Origin: Alopecurus myosuroides
Taxonomy: Eukaryota > Streptophyta > Magnoliopsida > Poales > Poaceae
NCBI GenBank assembly: GCA_028641055.1
Contig: CM054062.1
Location: forward strand, 185,565,958 to 185,629,957
Direction of reading: 5' to 3'
Length of the DNA: 64,000 nt
Shown: in pieces, positions 1 through 10,100 of the stretch
Position numbering within the stretch: the stretch's first letter is position 1
How the letters are laid out: each line of letters starts with the position of its first letter
Notes under the pieces: model-generated
Seen by the model: the letters and a program-made list of their open reading frames with translations, nothing else
The model's database searches: none
Told to the model about the DNA's origin: nothing
Made by a program: the position numbers and the translations under genes

Positions 1-183
1 TGGCTAAATTTAGTTGAGAACAGACTCTTTTTGGAGCAGAAACAGTGTTAACACTCTCCCGAGCGCATGGCATTCAAGGCGATTTCAAAGCTGCACTGAG
101 CGGACCTCCAGTGGACTCGGACAGGCTAGAGGTAGACCTCAACACCTTCACTAAAGAATTTGTTAGTCAGCTGAGGGTCTCCT
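1..183 (+). pseudogene. Antisense-gene C-terminal fragment, element A
   Basis: A reading frame from about base 31 encodes a GAETVLTLSRAHGIQGDF-type segment and ends at a TGA at 181-183. The pattern (GAE, hydrophobic stretch, AHG, then an acidic basic mix) resembles the C-terminal domain of the antisense gene carried by Tat-type elements of grasses, usually annotated as an unclassified retrotransposon protein. The window edge cuts it off on the left. It is on the plus strand while the pol of element A is on the minus strand. Whether it belongs to the same gene as 541-1345 or to a second, tandem copy cannot be decided here. It is probably non-functional, since the bases from 184 to 540 show several stops. 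Confidence 0.4.
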
Positions 184-540
184 GAAAATGCTCGAAGCTC
201 GAGAGTCCAGGTTGCTGAGGCTGCTGAAGGTGCTCAGGAGGCAGCCACGGAGAAATAGTTTTTCTTTCTTCGAGTAGTTTTAGTAGTAGCGGTGCCTGAG
301 TGCAGTAAATCCGCTCTTTTGCTTCTAATGAACCTTGTGCCTTTAGCAATGAATGAAATATGCTTGGATATCCTTCTTTGAGTCAAAGTTATTTTTCCCT
401 TGTTGATTTGCATGACTTGTCTTCCTATTTTATAATTTCTCCCGATGGGAGTAGCCCCCATGTGTGAAGTAGTAGAATGTTGTTGAACACTCGAGTAAAA
501 TAATGTTCGAGTCTTAACAATATCCCTCTCTCTTCTTTAG

Positions 541-1345
541 GCACCTGGGTCTTCTAATTCCGTTGATCCATCGGCTTCAAATCCTTCGACTTCTTCTGCA
601 ACAAGCTTACTTCAATTACTGAGCTAAGCTTTTAAGCAAGGAGGAGGAACTCAGAACCTTGAGTGCCCAACTCGATGCTTCGAAGAGGAAAGAGAAAGTT
701 GCTGCAGATCGTGAGGATTTCCTCTTAGCTGAACTAACCGCTATACCTACAGATTTAGCATGTAAGTTTTTAGCTATCTCTCTCTAGCTTGTCCCGAGTG
801 ATTTTTTGCCTCATCTGATCTAGGTGAACAATTATCCTGTAGGTGTTCAAGAAAATGGTGCCGAAGAAACTCGGTATATTGAAGAGGAGCGCTTGAAACT
901 TTCTTCTTATAGCTCATCTTCTTTCTGGGCTGATCCCGAAAAGTCTCAAGTGCTCCTAACTCTGAGGACTTAGGCTTAGCAGGTTGGCGGGGTGATTGGT
1001 TCTTGTCATGCTGCCTTCTGCAATATTTATGGAGCCCTTTTTCCACTTAACAAGCTACCCAAAGGTCTGTTCAACTTGATGCGGAAGTTCAGCGGCTTTG
1101 ATCACGCCAAGGCACTCATCCGTCGTCAGCTAGTTGGGGGAGCCAAGGTTGCACTAGCTGTTGCCAATACTCACTACCCGCATATGAACTTGCTAAAGAT
1201 TGGCAGGGTCCTCATGCTCCTCGTGGCCGCCAGCGTGTCAATATGACTACTCGCTACGAGGCAGCTACCCCGCGGCAGTCGCACTCATGCGCTTGGCGGA
1301 AGAAGAGGCTAATATCCAACTGGATGGACTACTCAATTTTAGATA
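541..1345 (+). pseudogene. Decayed antisense gene of Tat-like element A
   Basis: Two exon-like blocks are visible. After an AG at 539-540 a frame at about 640-760 encodes a charged, coiled-coil-like stretch (EEELRTLSAQLDASKRKEK) that ends at GTAAG (760). After a second AG near 824 coding resumes, and 992-1246 holds the most recognisable part: ALFPLNKLPKGLFNLMRKF followed by RRQLVGGAKVALA and HYPHMNL. A shifted frame at about 1225-1340 continues with MTTRYEAA and an EEEANIQLDG end. This is the same coiled coil plus C-terminal domain order as the antisense gene at 18659-21115 in element B. Stops near 970 and a frameshift near 1220 show decay. Its biochemical function is unknown. Confidence 0.55.
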
Positions 1346-1537
1346 GTGGTTACCTCTCGTGTATCTGTAAATAATATTGTAACTATCTGTGTTGTATATG
1401 AATGAAATCTCAATTTTTCCGATCGAGTTCATGTATCTTTCGTTGTTCCTGAGTACTTTTCCCTGTGCAAAGTTCCCTTGAGCTGTATGTTCGTGTAGTT
1501 CTTCGATTATCACTATTGTGTATGCGGCTGAAGCATG

Positions 1538-2112
1538 CAACCCCTGGGTATTTCGAGTGCTACTTTTCTGTTTGAACTTTTTGATGTGCAGCCCCCGAGT
1601 GTTTCGGTTACAACTTCAGCTGGGAGTCACCCCAAAATTTATGTTTGAATGTTTTGTTGCGTAGCCCCCGAGTGTTTCGAGTGCGACTACGGCTGGGAGT
1701 CATCCCAAAATTTCTATTTGAACGTTTTGCCGTGCAGGCCCCAAGTGTTTTGAGTGCGACTGCAGCTGGGAGTCACCGCAAAACTTTTGTTTGAATGTTT
1801 TGTTGCGCAGCCCTCGAGTGTTTCGAGTGCGACTACGGCTGGGAGTCATCCCAAAATTTATGTTTGAACATTTTGCAGCACAGCCCCCGTGTGTTTTGTG
1901 TGCAGCTGCGGCTGGGAGTCACCCCAAAATTTCTGTTTGAACTTTTTGTTGCGCAACCCCCGAGTGTTTCAAGTACGACGGAGGCTAGGAGTCACCCCCA
2001 AAATTTTTGTTTTAACTTTTTGTTGCGCAACCCTCGGGTATTTCGAGTGCGACTGCGGCTGAGAGTCATCCCAAAAATTCTGTTTGAACTTTTTGTTGCG
2101 CAGCCCTCGAGT
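1538..2112. repeat. 72-bp tandem repeat in element A
   Basis: About seven and a half imperfect copies of a 72-73 bp unit follow each other. Each begins near gcccccgagtgtttcgag, contains a ggctgggagtcaccccaaaa core and ends in gttgcgca. Copies differ by point changes and one-base indels, and the first, near 1540, is partial. The array lies between the decayed antisense gene and the integrase end of element A, the zone between pol and the 3' LTR that is often repeat-rich in Tat-lineage elements. Open frames through it (1795-2226 plus, 1969-2205 minus) reflect the repeat period and are not genes. Confidence 0.85.
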
Positions 2113-2319
2113 ATAGATATGCTCGTGGCTTGTGCTTGTGCTCGGGTAAGGCTGCAATTGACTTATGATTATAACTGTAAAATAGACAAAAGAAAATCCT
2201 CGCAACAGAGGGGTAATATTGTTTGATTTGTTCGACCGGAATACATAAATGACCAGAATAGCCTTATTCCAATTGTGTTGAATTATAAACTAGGCGTTAA
2301 AAAGACGTAGCTGCTAGAC

Positions 2320-3804
2320 GTTCCATGGATTCTTGTAGAAGTTCTCAGTCTTCTTGTCCATTGAGCTTGTATGAGCCGTTTTCGACTACTTCTCCTATCA
2401 CGTAGGGTCCTTCCCATGGTGATCTCAGCTTGTCGTGGCTCCCCTGCTTCAGCCATAGTACCAAATCACCTACATTGAAGGTTCAGCTGCACACTGGACG
2501 AGCATGGTAGTTGAGCAAGACTTGTTGATATACGGCTGTACGTGCGAGTGCTTTATCCCGTGCCTTGTCTGCCAAGTCGAGTGCGTCCTCGAGTGCTTGA
2601 TTTAAGTTCTCTTCTGTGTAAGATGCGACTCGAGGCGCATTTTCCATAATTCCGTTGGTAATACCGCGTTAGATCTATACACCATGAAAAATGGAGTATA
2701 CTCTATGGGTCTGCTTGGTGTTGTGCGCAAGCTCCAAAGTACTGAAGATAGTTCCTCTGACCATGCACCGGCTGCACGTTTGAGTGGTATGAGTAGCTGA
2801 TTCTTTAATCCTGCTGTAATTAACCCGTTCGATCGTTCCACCTGCCCGTTGGTTTGTGGGTGTGCTACCGATGCGTAGCTGACGTTGATCCCTTGCTCTT
2901 TGCAATAGTTCTAGAATTCCTATGTTGTGAAGTTTGTCCCGTTATCTGTTATGATGTTGTGCGGTACTCCAAATCTGTGTACTATAGACCTGATAAATTT
3001 TATTGCTGACTCTGCATTCTGTGCTGTTACTGGCATAGCTTCGATCAACTTGGTGAATTTGTCGACTACTACGAGAAACCAAGTATATCCATCGTTGGAT
3101 GATCGACTAAGCGGCCCAACCATGGCGAGTCCCCATTGTGCGAAGGGCCACGCGAGTGGTATCATATGAAGTTATGTGGATGGTACGTTCGGGTGTGTTG
3201 CAAACATCTGGCATGCCTCGCATCGCCGTACAATTTCCTTGGCATCATACTCTGTTGTTGGCCAGTAGAAACCAGCCCAAAAAACTTTGCAGACAAGGTT
3301 TCTTCTCCCCACATGATGTCCGCAAGTTCCCTGATGTATATATAAGAGTGTCTCTCTTCCTCCTATGGGGTAACACACCTCTGCAATATGTCTAATATAC
3401 CAGCGCTTGTGAAGTCGTCCATCATGATTTGTGAATGCCTTAGCTCTACGCATCACCCGACGTGCTTCTGCTTGATTCTCAGGGAGTTCGTTTCGGGTTA
3501 TGTAATCTACCAGTGGTTATATCCAGGTGGTTTCTAATTGATCAACTTGTTCCACTGTATCCATGGGTGTTGGTTCTGCTTCTTCTTCCGGCTATTCTTC
3601 CTTGTTTGCCTTTGAGTCCTCAGCTATTTCTGTAGCTGGCACCTTTCATTTTATAGAGGGTTGATCAATCTCCTCATAGAAAAAGTCGGGTGGTATCGGT
3701 GCACAAGTGGACCCAATATCAGCTAAGGCATCCACTTCTGAATTGCTTACTCTATTAGTGCAGAAGTGGACACAATGCATCCTCCTAGGCCCATAAAGGT
3801 AAAG
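2320..3804 (-). pseudogene. Integrase and RNase H end of element A pol
   Basis: Read on the minus strand this is the C-terminal third of a Ty3/Gypsy polyprotein. From 3804 down: the end of an RNase H domain (SNSEVDALADIGS), an H2C2 zinc-binding domain (HQGTCGHHVGRR, then RRCEACQ) at about 3190-3340, the integrase core with WGLAMVGPL and IITDNGTN at about 2930-3130, and a C-terminal domain with LRSPWEGPYVI near 2400. The frame is broken repeatedly, so it is dead. The same order is seen, better preserved, in element B. At 3804 it is cut by the LTR fragment G. The missing upstream RNase H and RT resume at 16614, with roughly 150 residues lost at the junction judged against B. Confidence 0.85.
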
Positions 3805-4477
3805 TGTCATGTAGTCAACGTTCACATGACACCACTAGAAGAGTAGCACCACAACTTAAATATCAAACCATTAGATATTACTTCAACATAATTCCACTAC
3901 TAACATCTTGACTTCTCCCATGTCATCAAGAACTAAATGAACTACTCACAAGACATCATATGGATCATAATAATAGGTGATATAATGATGAATAACAATC
4001 TGGTCATAAAGTGCAAACACCTGTAAATTGCGTAAGCATCAACTACTAACAAGTAATCCACAGCGGGAGAGAGATCTAGTGGAAAACAATGATATAGAAC
4101 CCTAATTGTTATAGCGGGACGGAGGTGGATGGTGAGGATGATGGTGTTGGTGGTGATCATGATGATGATGATCTTGACGATGCCCGGAGTGATGACGGTG
4201 ACGATGGCGATGATTTCCCCTCCCCGGGGAGGAATTTCCCGGCAGATTTCTCCCTGCCGGAGAACTTTTCTATCTCTGTTGTTTTCTGCCCCGAGGAGGT
4301 GGCGAAATATTTCCTTGATGGTTCTCCAGGTCTTAGGGTTCCCTGGGGATGAAGTACGCGAAAGGGGCTTCTAGTTGTGGGCCAGGGTGGCCACACCACG
4401 TGGCGGCACGGGCAAGGGGGGCACGCCACTAGGTGGTGTGGGCCCCTGGTGCCCCCTCTGGCTCCCCTCCTAACTAG
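3805..4477 (-). mobile_element. LTR fragment G, left part
   Basis: This block begins TGTCATGTAG at 3805 inside the pol of element A and is interrupted at 4478 by the LTR of element F. The continuation is at 16370-16613, which ends in GAACGTATCA. Read on the minus strand the LTR therefore starts TGATACGTTC and ends CTACATGACA, a TG..CA pair typical of Athila-like LTRs of pooid grasses. Together the parts make about 0.9 kb with no internal region, so it is a solo or truncated LTR. No clear TSD is seen (TAAAG on the left, TTGAG on the right), which fits the loss of some A sequence at the junction. Frames in this GAT-rich stretch look non-coding. Confidence 0.6.
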
Positions 4478-6069
4478 TGATGCGTGTGTAACACACGTTC
4501 ATTTGGAGACCCCAAGAGGAAGGTATGGAGATCACAGTAGAAAGTTTCCCTCAGAAAGAAACCAAGGTTGAATCGACTAGTAGGAGAAATAAATCGCTTC
4601 CGAAGGTTGATGCAGCTGAGGTGGCAGGGCGCACTACCGGTTCAGAAGCAATGTGGAACCTACACAACACAATCAAATCACTTTGCCACAACGAAGTAGT
4701 GAGGTTGTCAATCTCACCGGTTTTGCTAAACACAAAGAGGTTAAACGTATGGTGTGGAAAACAATACTTGTTTGCAGTAGATGAAAGGAGAATAGTGATG
4801 GCGGTAGGAAAGCAGTAGTAACAGTATGAAAACAGAGATTGCGGTGGTTGTATTATCATTATGAGGAAAATGGACCGGAGTCCACATTGCACTAGAGGTT
4901 TCTCTCCCAAGACAGATAGATAGCATGTGTGGTAAACAAATTACAATTGCACAATTGACAGATATAAAGGCTGCACCGTAGTGCATATGATGACATGATG
5001 ATTACTATGTGATTCATGCAGGCATTACAACAAGATACGTAGACCGTTATCCAACTACATCTATGACTAATAATCCACCCTCAGAATGTCAGCCTAGCAA
5101 ACCTTGGGTATTAAGTTGCAAGCAACAGATAATTGCAGTAAGAAAAGTGTGTAATGTAAACAATAACATCATCCATAGACAAAGCATTGTTGTTTTCTCC
5201 CTAATGGCAACAGCACACCCCCACCCGTTTACGTTTCTGTCACTCGAGCGTGAGTGAAAGGGAGGCATGAACCCACTATCGAGCATAAATACTCCCCCTG
5301 GAGTTACTAGCATCTACTTGACCTGAGCATCTACTTAGAACGGAGAGCATGCAAGATCATAAATAACATACACATGAAAAGAACATGATACATTGATAAT
5401 CACGAGACATAGCATTCAATATTCATCGGACCCTAGTAAACACAACATGTAGCATTACAATAAGATGATCTTTATCATGTAGGGCAGCTCACAAGATCTA
5501 AACATGAGGCATAAAGAGGAAAGAACAGCCATCTAGCTACTGCTATGGACCCGTAGTCCAATGATGAACTACTCACGCATCATTCCGGAGGCGGGCATGG
5601 TGGCGTAGAGCCCTCTGGTGATGATTCCTGCTCCCGGCGGGGTGCCGGGGAGAGCTCCAGAACCCTCCCCAAATAAGTTTGACGATGACGACGGCTGCTT
5701 ATGTTTTTGGTGGAAAAGGCTCAGGTGTTTAGAGTTAACCCTTTGAGGAGACTAAATAGGCGAGAGGGCAACGTTGGTGGGCAGCCAGGGGGCCACACCA
5801 CCCCTGGGCGTGGCAAGGGGGCACACCCATGGTGTGGGGCCCCTGGGGATCCCCTCCGGGTTCCCTCCGGACTTCGTGTGCGCGATGACTTTCTAAGACT
5901 TCCGAGCTTTCCAGAAGAACTTTTCTGAAACTAAAAACAATAGAAAACATGAACTGGCTCTATGGCATCTTGTAAATAGGTTAGTGCCAGGAAATCGATA
6001 AAAATGGCATAAAGTGTAAAGGAAACATGTAGCATATGGCATGAAAACAACATGGAACATCAGAAACAT
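4478..6069 (-). mobile_element. 3' LTR of element F (truncated)
   Basis: This stretch is homologous over its length to 14729-16369 and begins TGATGCG at the matching place. It lacks the last 25 or so bases that end the right copy (a ggatacgtttatgacatatca end). The two are the LTRs of an Athila-like element F on the minus strand. The five bases before it, ACTAG, match the five after the right copy, GCTAG, at four positions, so they may be a decayed TSD in LTR G. The right side was cut by a deletion that joins it to element E. Frames such as 4551-4910 minus are conserved LTR sequence, not genes. Confidence 0.8.
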
Positions 6070-6081
6070 GGAACAACAAAG
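6067..6081. other. Filler at the F/E deletion junction
   Basis: Between the last base matching the LTR of F and the first base matching the LTR of E lie about 12-15 bases reading catggaacaacaaag. The motif acatggaaca also occurs a few bases to the left in F, and caaaggaaaa also occurs just to the right in E. This looks like templated filler from end-joining repair, which would have removed the end of the F LTR, the 3' internal part of F and about 4.6 kb of the E LTR. Confidence 0.45.
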
Positions 6082-6218
6082 GAAAACAAAGGAAAACAAT
6101 TGGAAAACAAAAGGAAAACAAGCAAAACAAATGCAACCAACATGATGCCATGATGCAAAACATAAAATAACAGAGAGCAAACATTCTAATGGCTATTTTT
6201 CATACTTGGGATGTTACA
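6082..6218 (-). mobile_element. 3' LTR remnant of element E
   Basis: These 137 bases align without gaps to 11814-11950, the end of the complete E LTR, and share the ending catacttgggatgttaca. In minus-strand sense this is the start (TGTAACATCC) of the 3' LTR of E. The remaining 4.6 kb was deleted. The next bases, aaacgcccccc, are the complement of a purine-rich tract and mark the usual PPT position. Confidence 0.85.
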
Positions 6219-6576
6219 AAACGCCCCCCTTGAAGGAATCGCGCCCCGAGATTCCTACTGAGAAAAGAAAAGGTCCGGATACTTCTTGCGAAGATCCTCG
6301 TGAGCTGTGACACGTGAAACACATCGTGCACCTTGGATAGTCTGTCTGGAAGTTCCAGATGACAGGCATTCCTGGCAACTCTTCTGGAAAGATGTCACGG
6401 AATTTGGAAACCACCGGAACATTTTCAAGTAAAGGGAGAGGTTTTGCATTGAGGGTGTATAGCTAGATAGACTTTGATTCATTTGTAGAATAGACTATCG
6501 GGAATGTGGTGCTTCAGGAATGCTTCATCGAAACAACCCCAGGTGATAGGAATGCCAGCTCTCATAGCCTGGAATC

Positions 6577-6620
<44 letters not shown>

Positions 6621-7173
6621 CCTTTCTGGCCAGATAGACTTGATATTTGGGAAGTTTTGATTAGACGCCGGTAGAAGAACTGAAATGGAAAACAACAACA
6701 AGATTTCAACGGACGAAAAGGATGTTGAGAAGAACAGGATATCAACATCGGGGAAAACGAGAACAAAACTCCTGAGGTACTACGGAAAAACCCATCCGGG
6801 CTTCTAAAGGATCATTATCTACTGCTTAAGGAATAGAGGATTTGCTTCCGGGGCTTACACGCCTCCGTTCTCAATCGTGAGTAGGCAACATGATAAATCA
6901 TGTCACAACCACCTCCATTCCTATGGTCTAGTAGATATAACCATCCTAGAGAAACGAGGATTCGTGAAATCCTAACTTGAAAGTTTAGATGAGAAGGGGA
7001 AAAACAACGTTGCACTTCCTTACCAGAAAAGGGAGGGTGGGTGGGGAAAGAAGAAAAAGAACAGAATTCCTACTCTCACGTTTCATTTTTCCTATATAGC
7101 TACAAAATAGTTTCTAGACTCAACTGCGACCAGTAAAAAGGGATCCTACAGGTAGACAGGCTCTGATACCATT
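6219..7173 (-). pseudogene. Internally deleted body of element E
   Basis: Only 955 bp of internal sequence remain. From the 5' end (right): a primer-binding site complement gctctgatacca at 7160-7171, a leader similar to that of element D, a junction at the CAA repeat, a gag piece (about 6485-6570, with RAGIPITWGCF), a piece before RT with [15 protein letters not shown] (about 6370-6410), then the last residues of the polyprotein, [14 protein letters not shown], at about 6255-6300. So the extra ORF, most of gag, protease, RT, RNase H and integrase are gone through at least two deletions. E cannot move by itself. Its closest relative in the window is D. Confidence 0.8.
6576..6620. repeat. (CAA)15 microsatellite
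   Basis: Fifteen uninterrupted CAA units lie exactly where the leader of element E is joined to a later part of gag. The matching regions of element D have no such repeat, so it arose or expanded at the deletion junction. The poly-cysteine frame on the minus strand is only its translation. Confidence 0.95.
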
Positions 7174-10100
7174 TGTCGCACCCGGACTTCTAAAGGATAC
7201 TCGCCGTTCCGTTGAACAGTAGTAGATTGGATTACGGGGCTTACCGGCACCCGCGTCCTCTTACGAGTAGGCCAACACACGTATGTGTGACAACCAACCC
7301 CTATCTGTTCAGCGTCGACGTAAAATATCCCATAGAAATCAGGATACTTCCATTGACGTACTTCAAAACATACACACATGGTACGTCAACGGCATTGGAA
7401 CAAGTGATATCACAACAGATCTCTACGACACAAAAGATTGAAATAAGTTGCAAATAGCTCTCACTAGAGCAGAGATAGCAAATACAATCATTCAGAGGAC
7501 ACATGTCCCAACATATCATCATTACATCACAGCGGAAGCATTCAACATGTCTGAGTACAGACAAGAACCAAATAGGCCTAAGAGGCCGGAAACGAAAAGA
7601 CGGAGCCCATCCATGAAGTCTCGGATCCTGCCCGGGTCCGCTATCTACTCGTCAGCAGTCTCGTCATACTCCACGTAGTAGCCACCATGTAGATCCTCGG
7701 AAACGTAGGTCTGCGGAAACCACAGCCCCAAAGGGGTCAGTACATAAACGTACTGGCAAGCAAGACTCACAGTTCACCAAAGTGTAGCCCGTCAACACCA
7801 AGCACAGATGCTTTGGGTTCAACGGAAGGAAGGGGATATAAAAGATGCTGCAACTGGCTGCTCTAACCAACTACAGAAACATACTACAACTTCCGGCTAA
7901 CAGAAAGGAGATAAGATCGCGTATCGTAACCAACTATAACTAACTCCAAACAAACCCATCCTGGATCTCGCCCCTTATCCAAAGAAGCAATCCTAGGATA
8001 ACTCACACAGTTGAATTAATGATGGTTCAGATTATTGTGTCAATAAGCCTATTACTAGTCAAGTTGTTAATCATTGGGTGTAAGGTTGTTAATCATTAGG
8101 TTTAAGTTGTCCTGAGTACTTGTTAGCCAGTACTTTCACCAAGTAGTCCATAACCGCGGAAAACATGGCTTCTCGAGAAGATTTTATCCCTGCAGGGTTG
8201 CACCAATTTGGCCGTACACGCAAGAATAACCCGCCAGATGGGATGCCTCCCACCAAGCGGGGCACTCTACACAACTCAACTCTTCTTCGCATCAAGCCCA
8301 AAGCACCTTGGGCGCACGGCTAATCGAGCCCCGAAGAAAAGGGACCCTCATAGCACTCTAAGACCGTGTCCCCCTATATGCCGACTACAAAAGTTCCACC
8401 CTGGCCTGGGCTCGCAAAAACATGCATGCGGCAAATGGAAAACACGAACTAAATGAGGCGATTTGGACGATATGCGAATCGAATCAAATTGAGGGGGGCG
8501 CCCATACTCGCTTCCCACATGCGGTTAGTGCGCTCATCGTGGATCAGTAGACAAGACCCTTTTCCTAATTAGGGTCGACACTAGCAGGCCTCAAAACCAC
8601 ACAGGGCCTCCTGCCGGTGCCTTATCATCAAATTATTATTTAACAATAACATTAGCATGATTGATTGATTAAACATCGAGCCCCCCCAGAACATCATAGA
8701 AATAGCAACAGAAAGAAACGGGTAACATACTCGAGCAAAACACCCTAAGCATGCTAGTAAGACACGGGCGACAAGCAATGGTTATAGGTATGGAGGTGAG
8801 GCAATATCAGGATTAAAGGATACATGTGATAGGTTCGTAACAGAAGCAACTAATCATAGGGCTAGCAGAATAGACAACGGAAAGTATCGGTAACCAATGT
8901 TGAAGGGAACACAATGGTTCATGTGAGTGAATACTTGCCTGCAAACCCAGTAGCCTGGTACTGAGCTAGATCCTTAGAAGGGGTGTCGTAAGTATCGTCG
9001 GTCTCAACGTCGTCGTTTATCCGAGAAGAAGCAAACAAACAATGCAGAAAGATAAAAATCAATAACATGGCATAGTGCACAAACATGGGATGATGCATGA
9101 CCATTTAATTGATGCAACAAAATAAACTAGTTGACATGGTAACAAAATGATTAAATGGACCCTCATGCAATTTGGATTGCATATGGAAGCCCATGAATTA
9201 TGGTTGAATTAATTGTTCTACAACTGATCATCATGTGTAAGTGAGTTAGCATGATGCATGGATGAGGAAAACAGAAAAATAACAACAATAGAATCAAATA
9301 GAAATAAGGTTTACCAAGTTTGGAAATTCATTTATTAAGTTTTGGAATTTTGGTTACTTAAAGGTGTCACACAAGCATTTGTTGTTTTCACCACTTTTAA
9401 TTGTTCCAAATAGATAACAAAGTTTATATTTGGAAAGAACACAGAATTTTAGATGGAATACATGTTTCACTTGTTGAAAAAGGATTTCAAATAAATTATT
9501 TATGTATTAAACAAGTTTAAGCAAGAATTAAATGAATCTAATTCAAACATGAACTTATTTGAATTTTTATTTGTTCAAAACATTGAGTGAAGTTCACATT
9601 TGAAAAGTTTATACTTTTATGGTTTGAAAACATATTTTATAGTTTCAAAAAGAATTTAATTTGAGCAAGTTATGAATTTAACAATATTAAATGATTTAAA
9701 CAAGGTTTAAATCATTTAACCAATTTTAATTATTCAAAACATGAAACAAATTTTATATTTGGAAAGGTGGTTTGATTTTGCATGGAAAACATATTTCATT
9801 TGTTGAAATTGGATTTAAAATGAGCAAGTTATTATTTTGGCAATTTTAAATGCAATAATTAAGAAACAGTTGTTTTCAGCAATTTAAATTATTCAAAACA
9901 GCAAACAAAATTTATATTTGGAAAGTACATGAAAAATTGATTGGAAAACATATTTAGTTTGTTGAATTTGGAATTTTTATGCCCAAGTTATGATTTTTGC
10001 AAAATTAAGTGAATTAAACAAGATTTATAATATTTCAACAATTAAAAATATTCAAAACAGTAAACAAATTTTATATTTGGATATATCATTTAATTTGGAA

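Noticed and set aside
1538..2112. CRISPR-like array
   Set aside because: Units are contiguous imperfect tandem repeats without spacers, in a plant retroelement.
4125..4352. Asp-rich ORF (DGEDDGVGGDHDDDD)
   Set aside because: Translation of a GAT/GAC-rich simple-sequence stretch inside an LTR fragment.
4551..4910. 119-codon minus-strand ORF
   Set aside because: Part of the F LTR. The other LTR has the same region broken differently.
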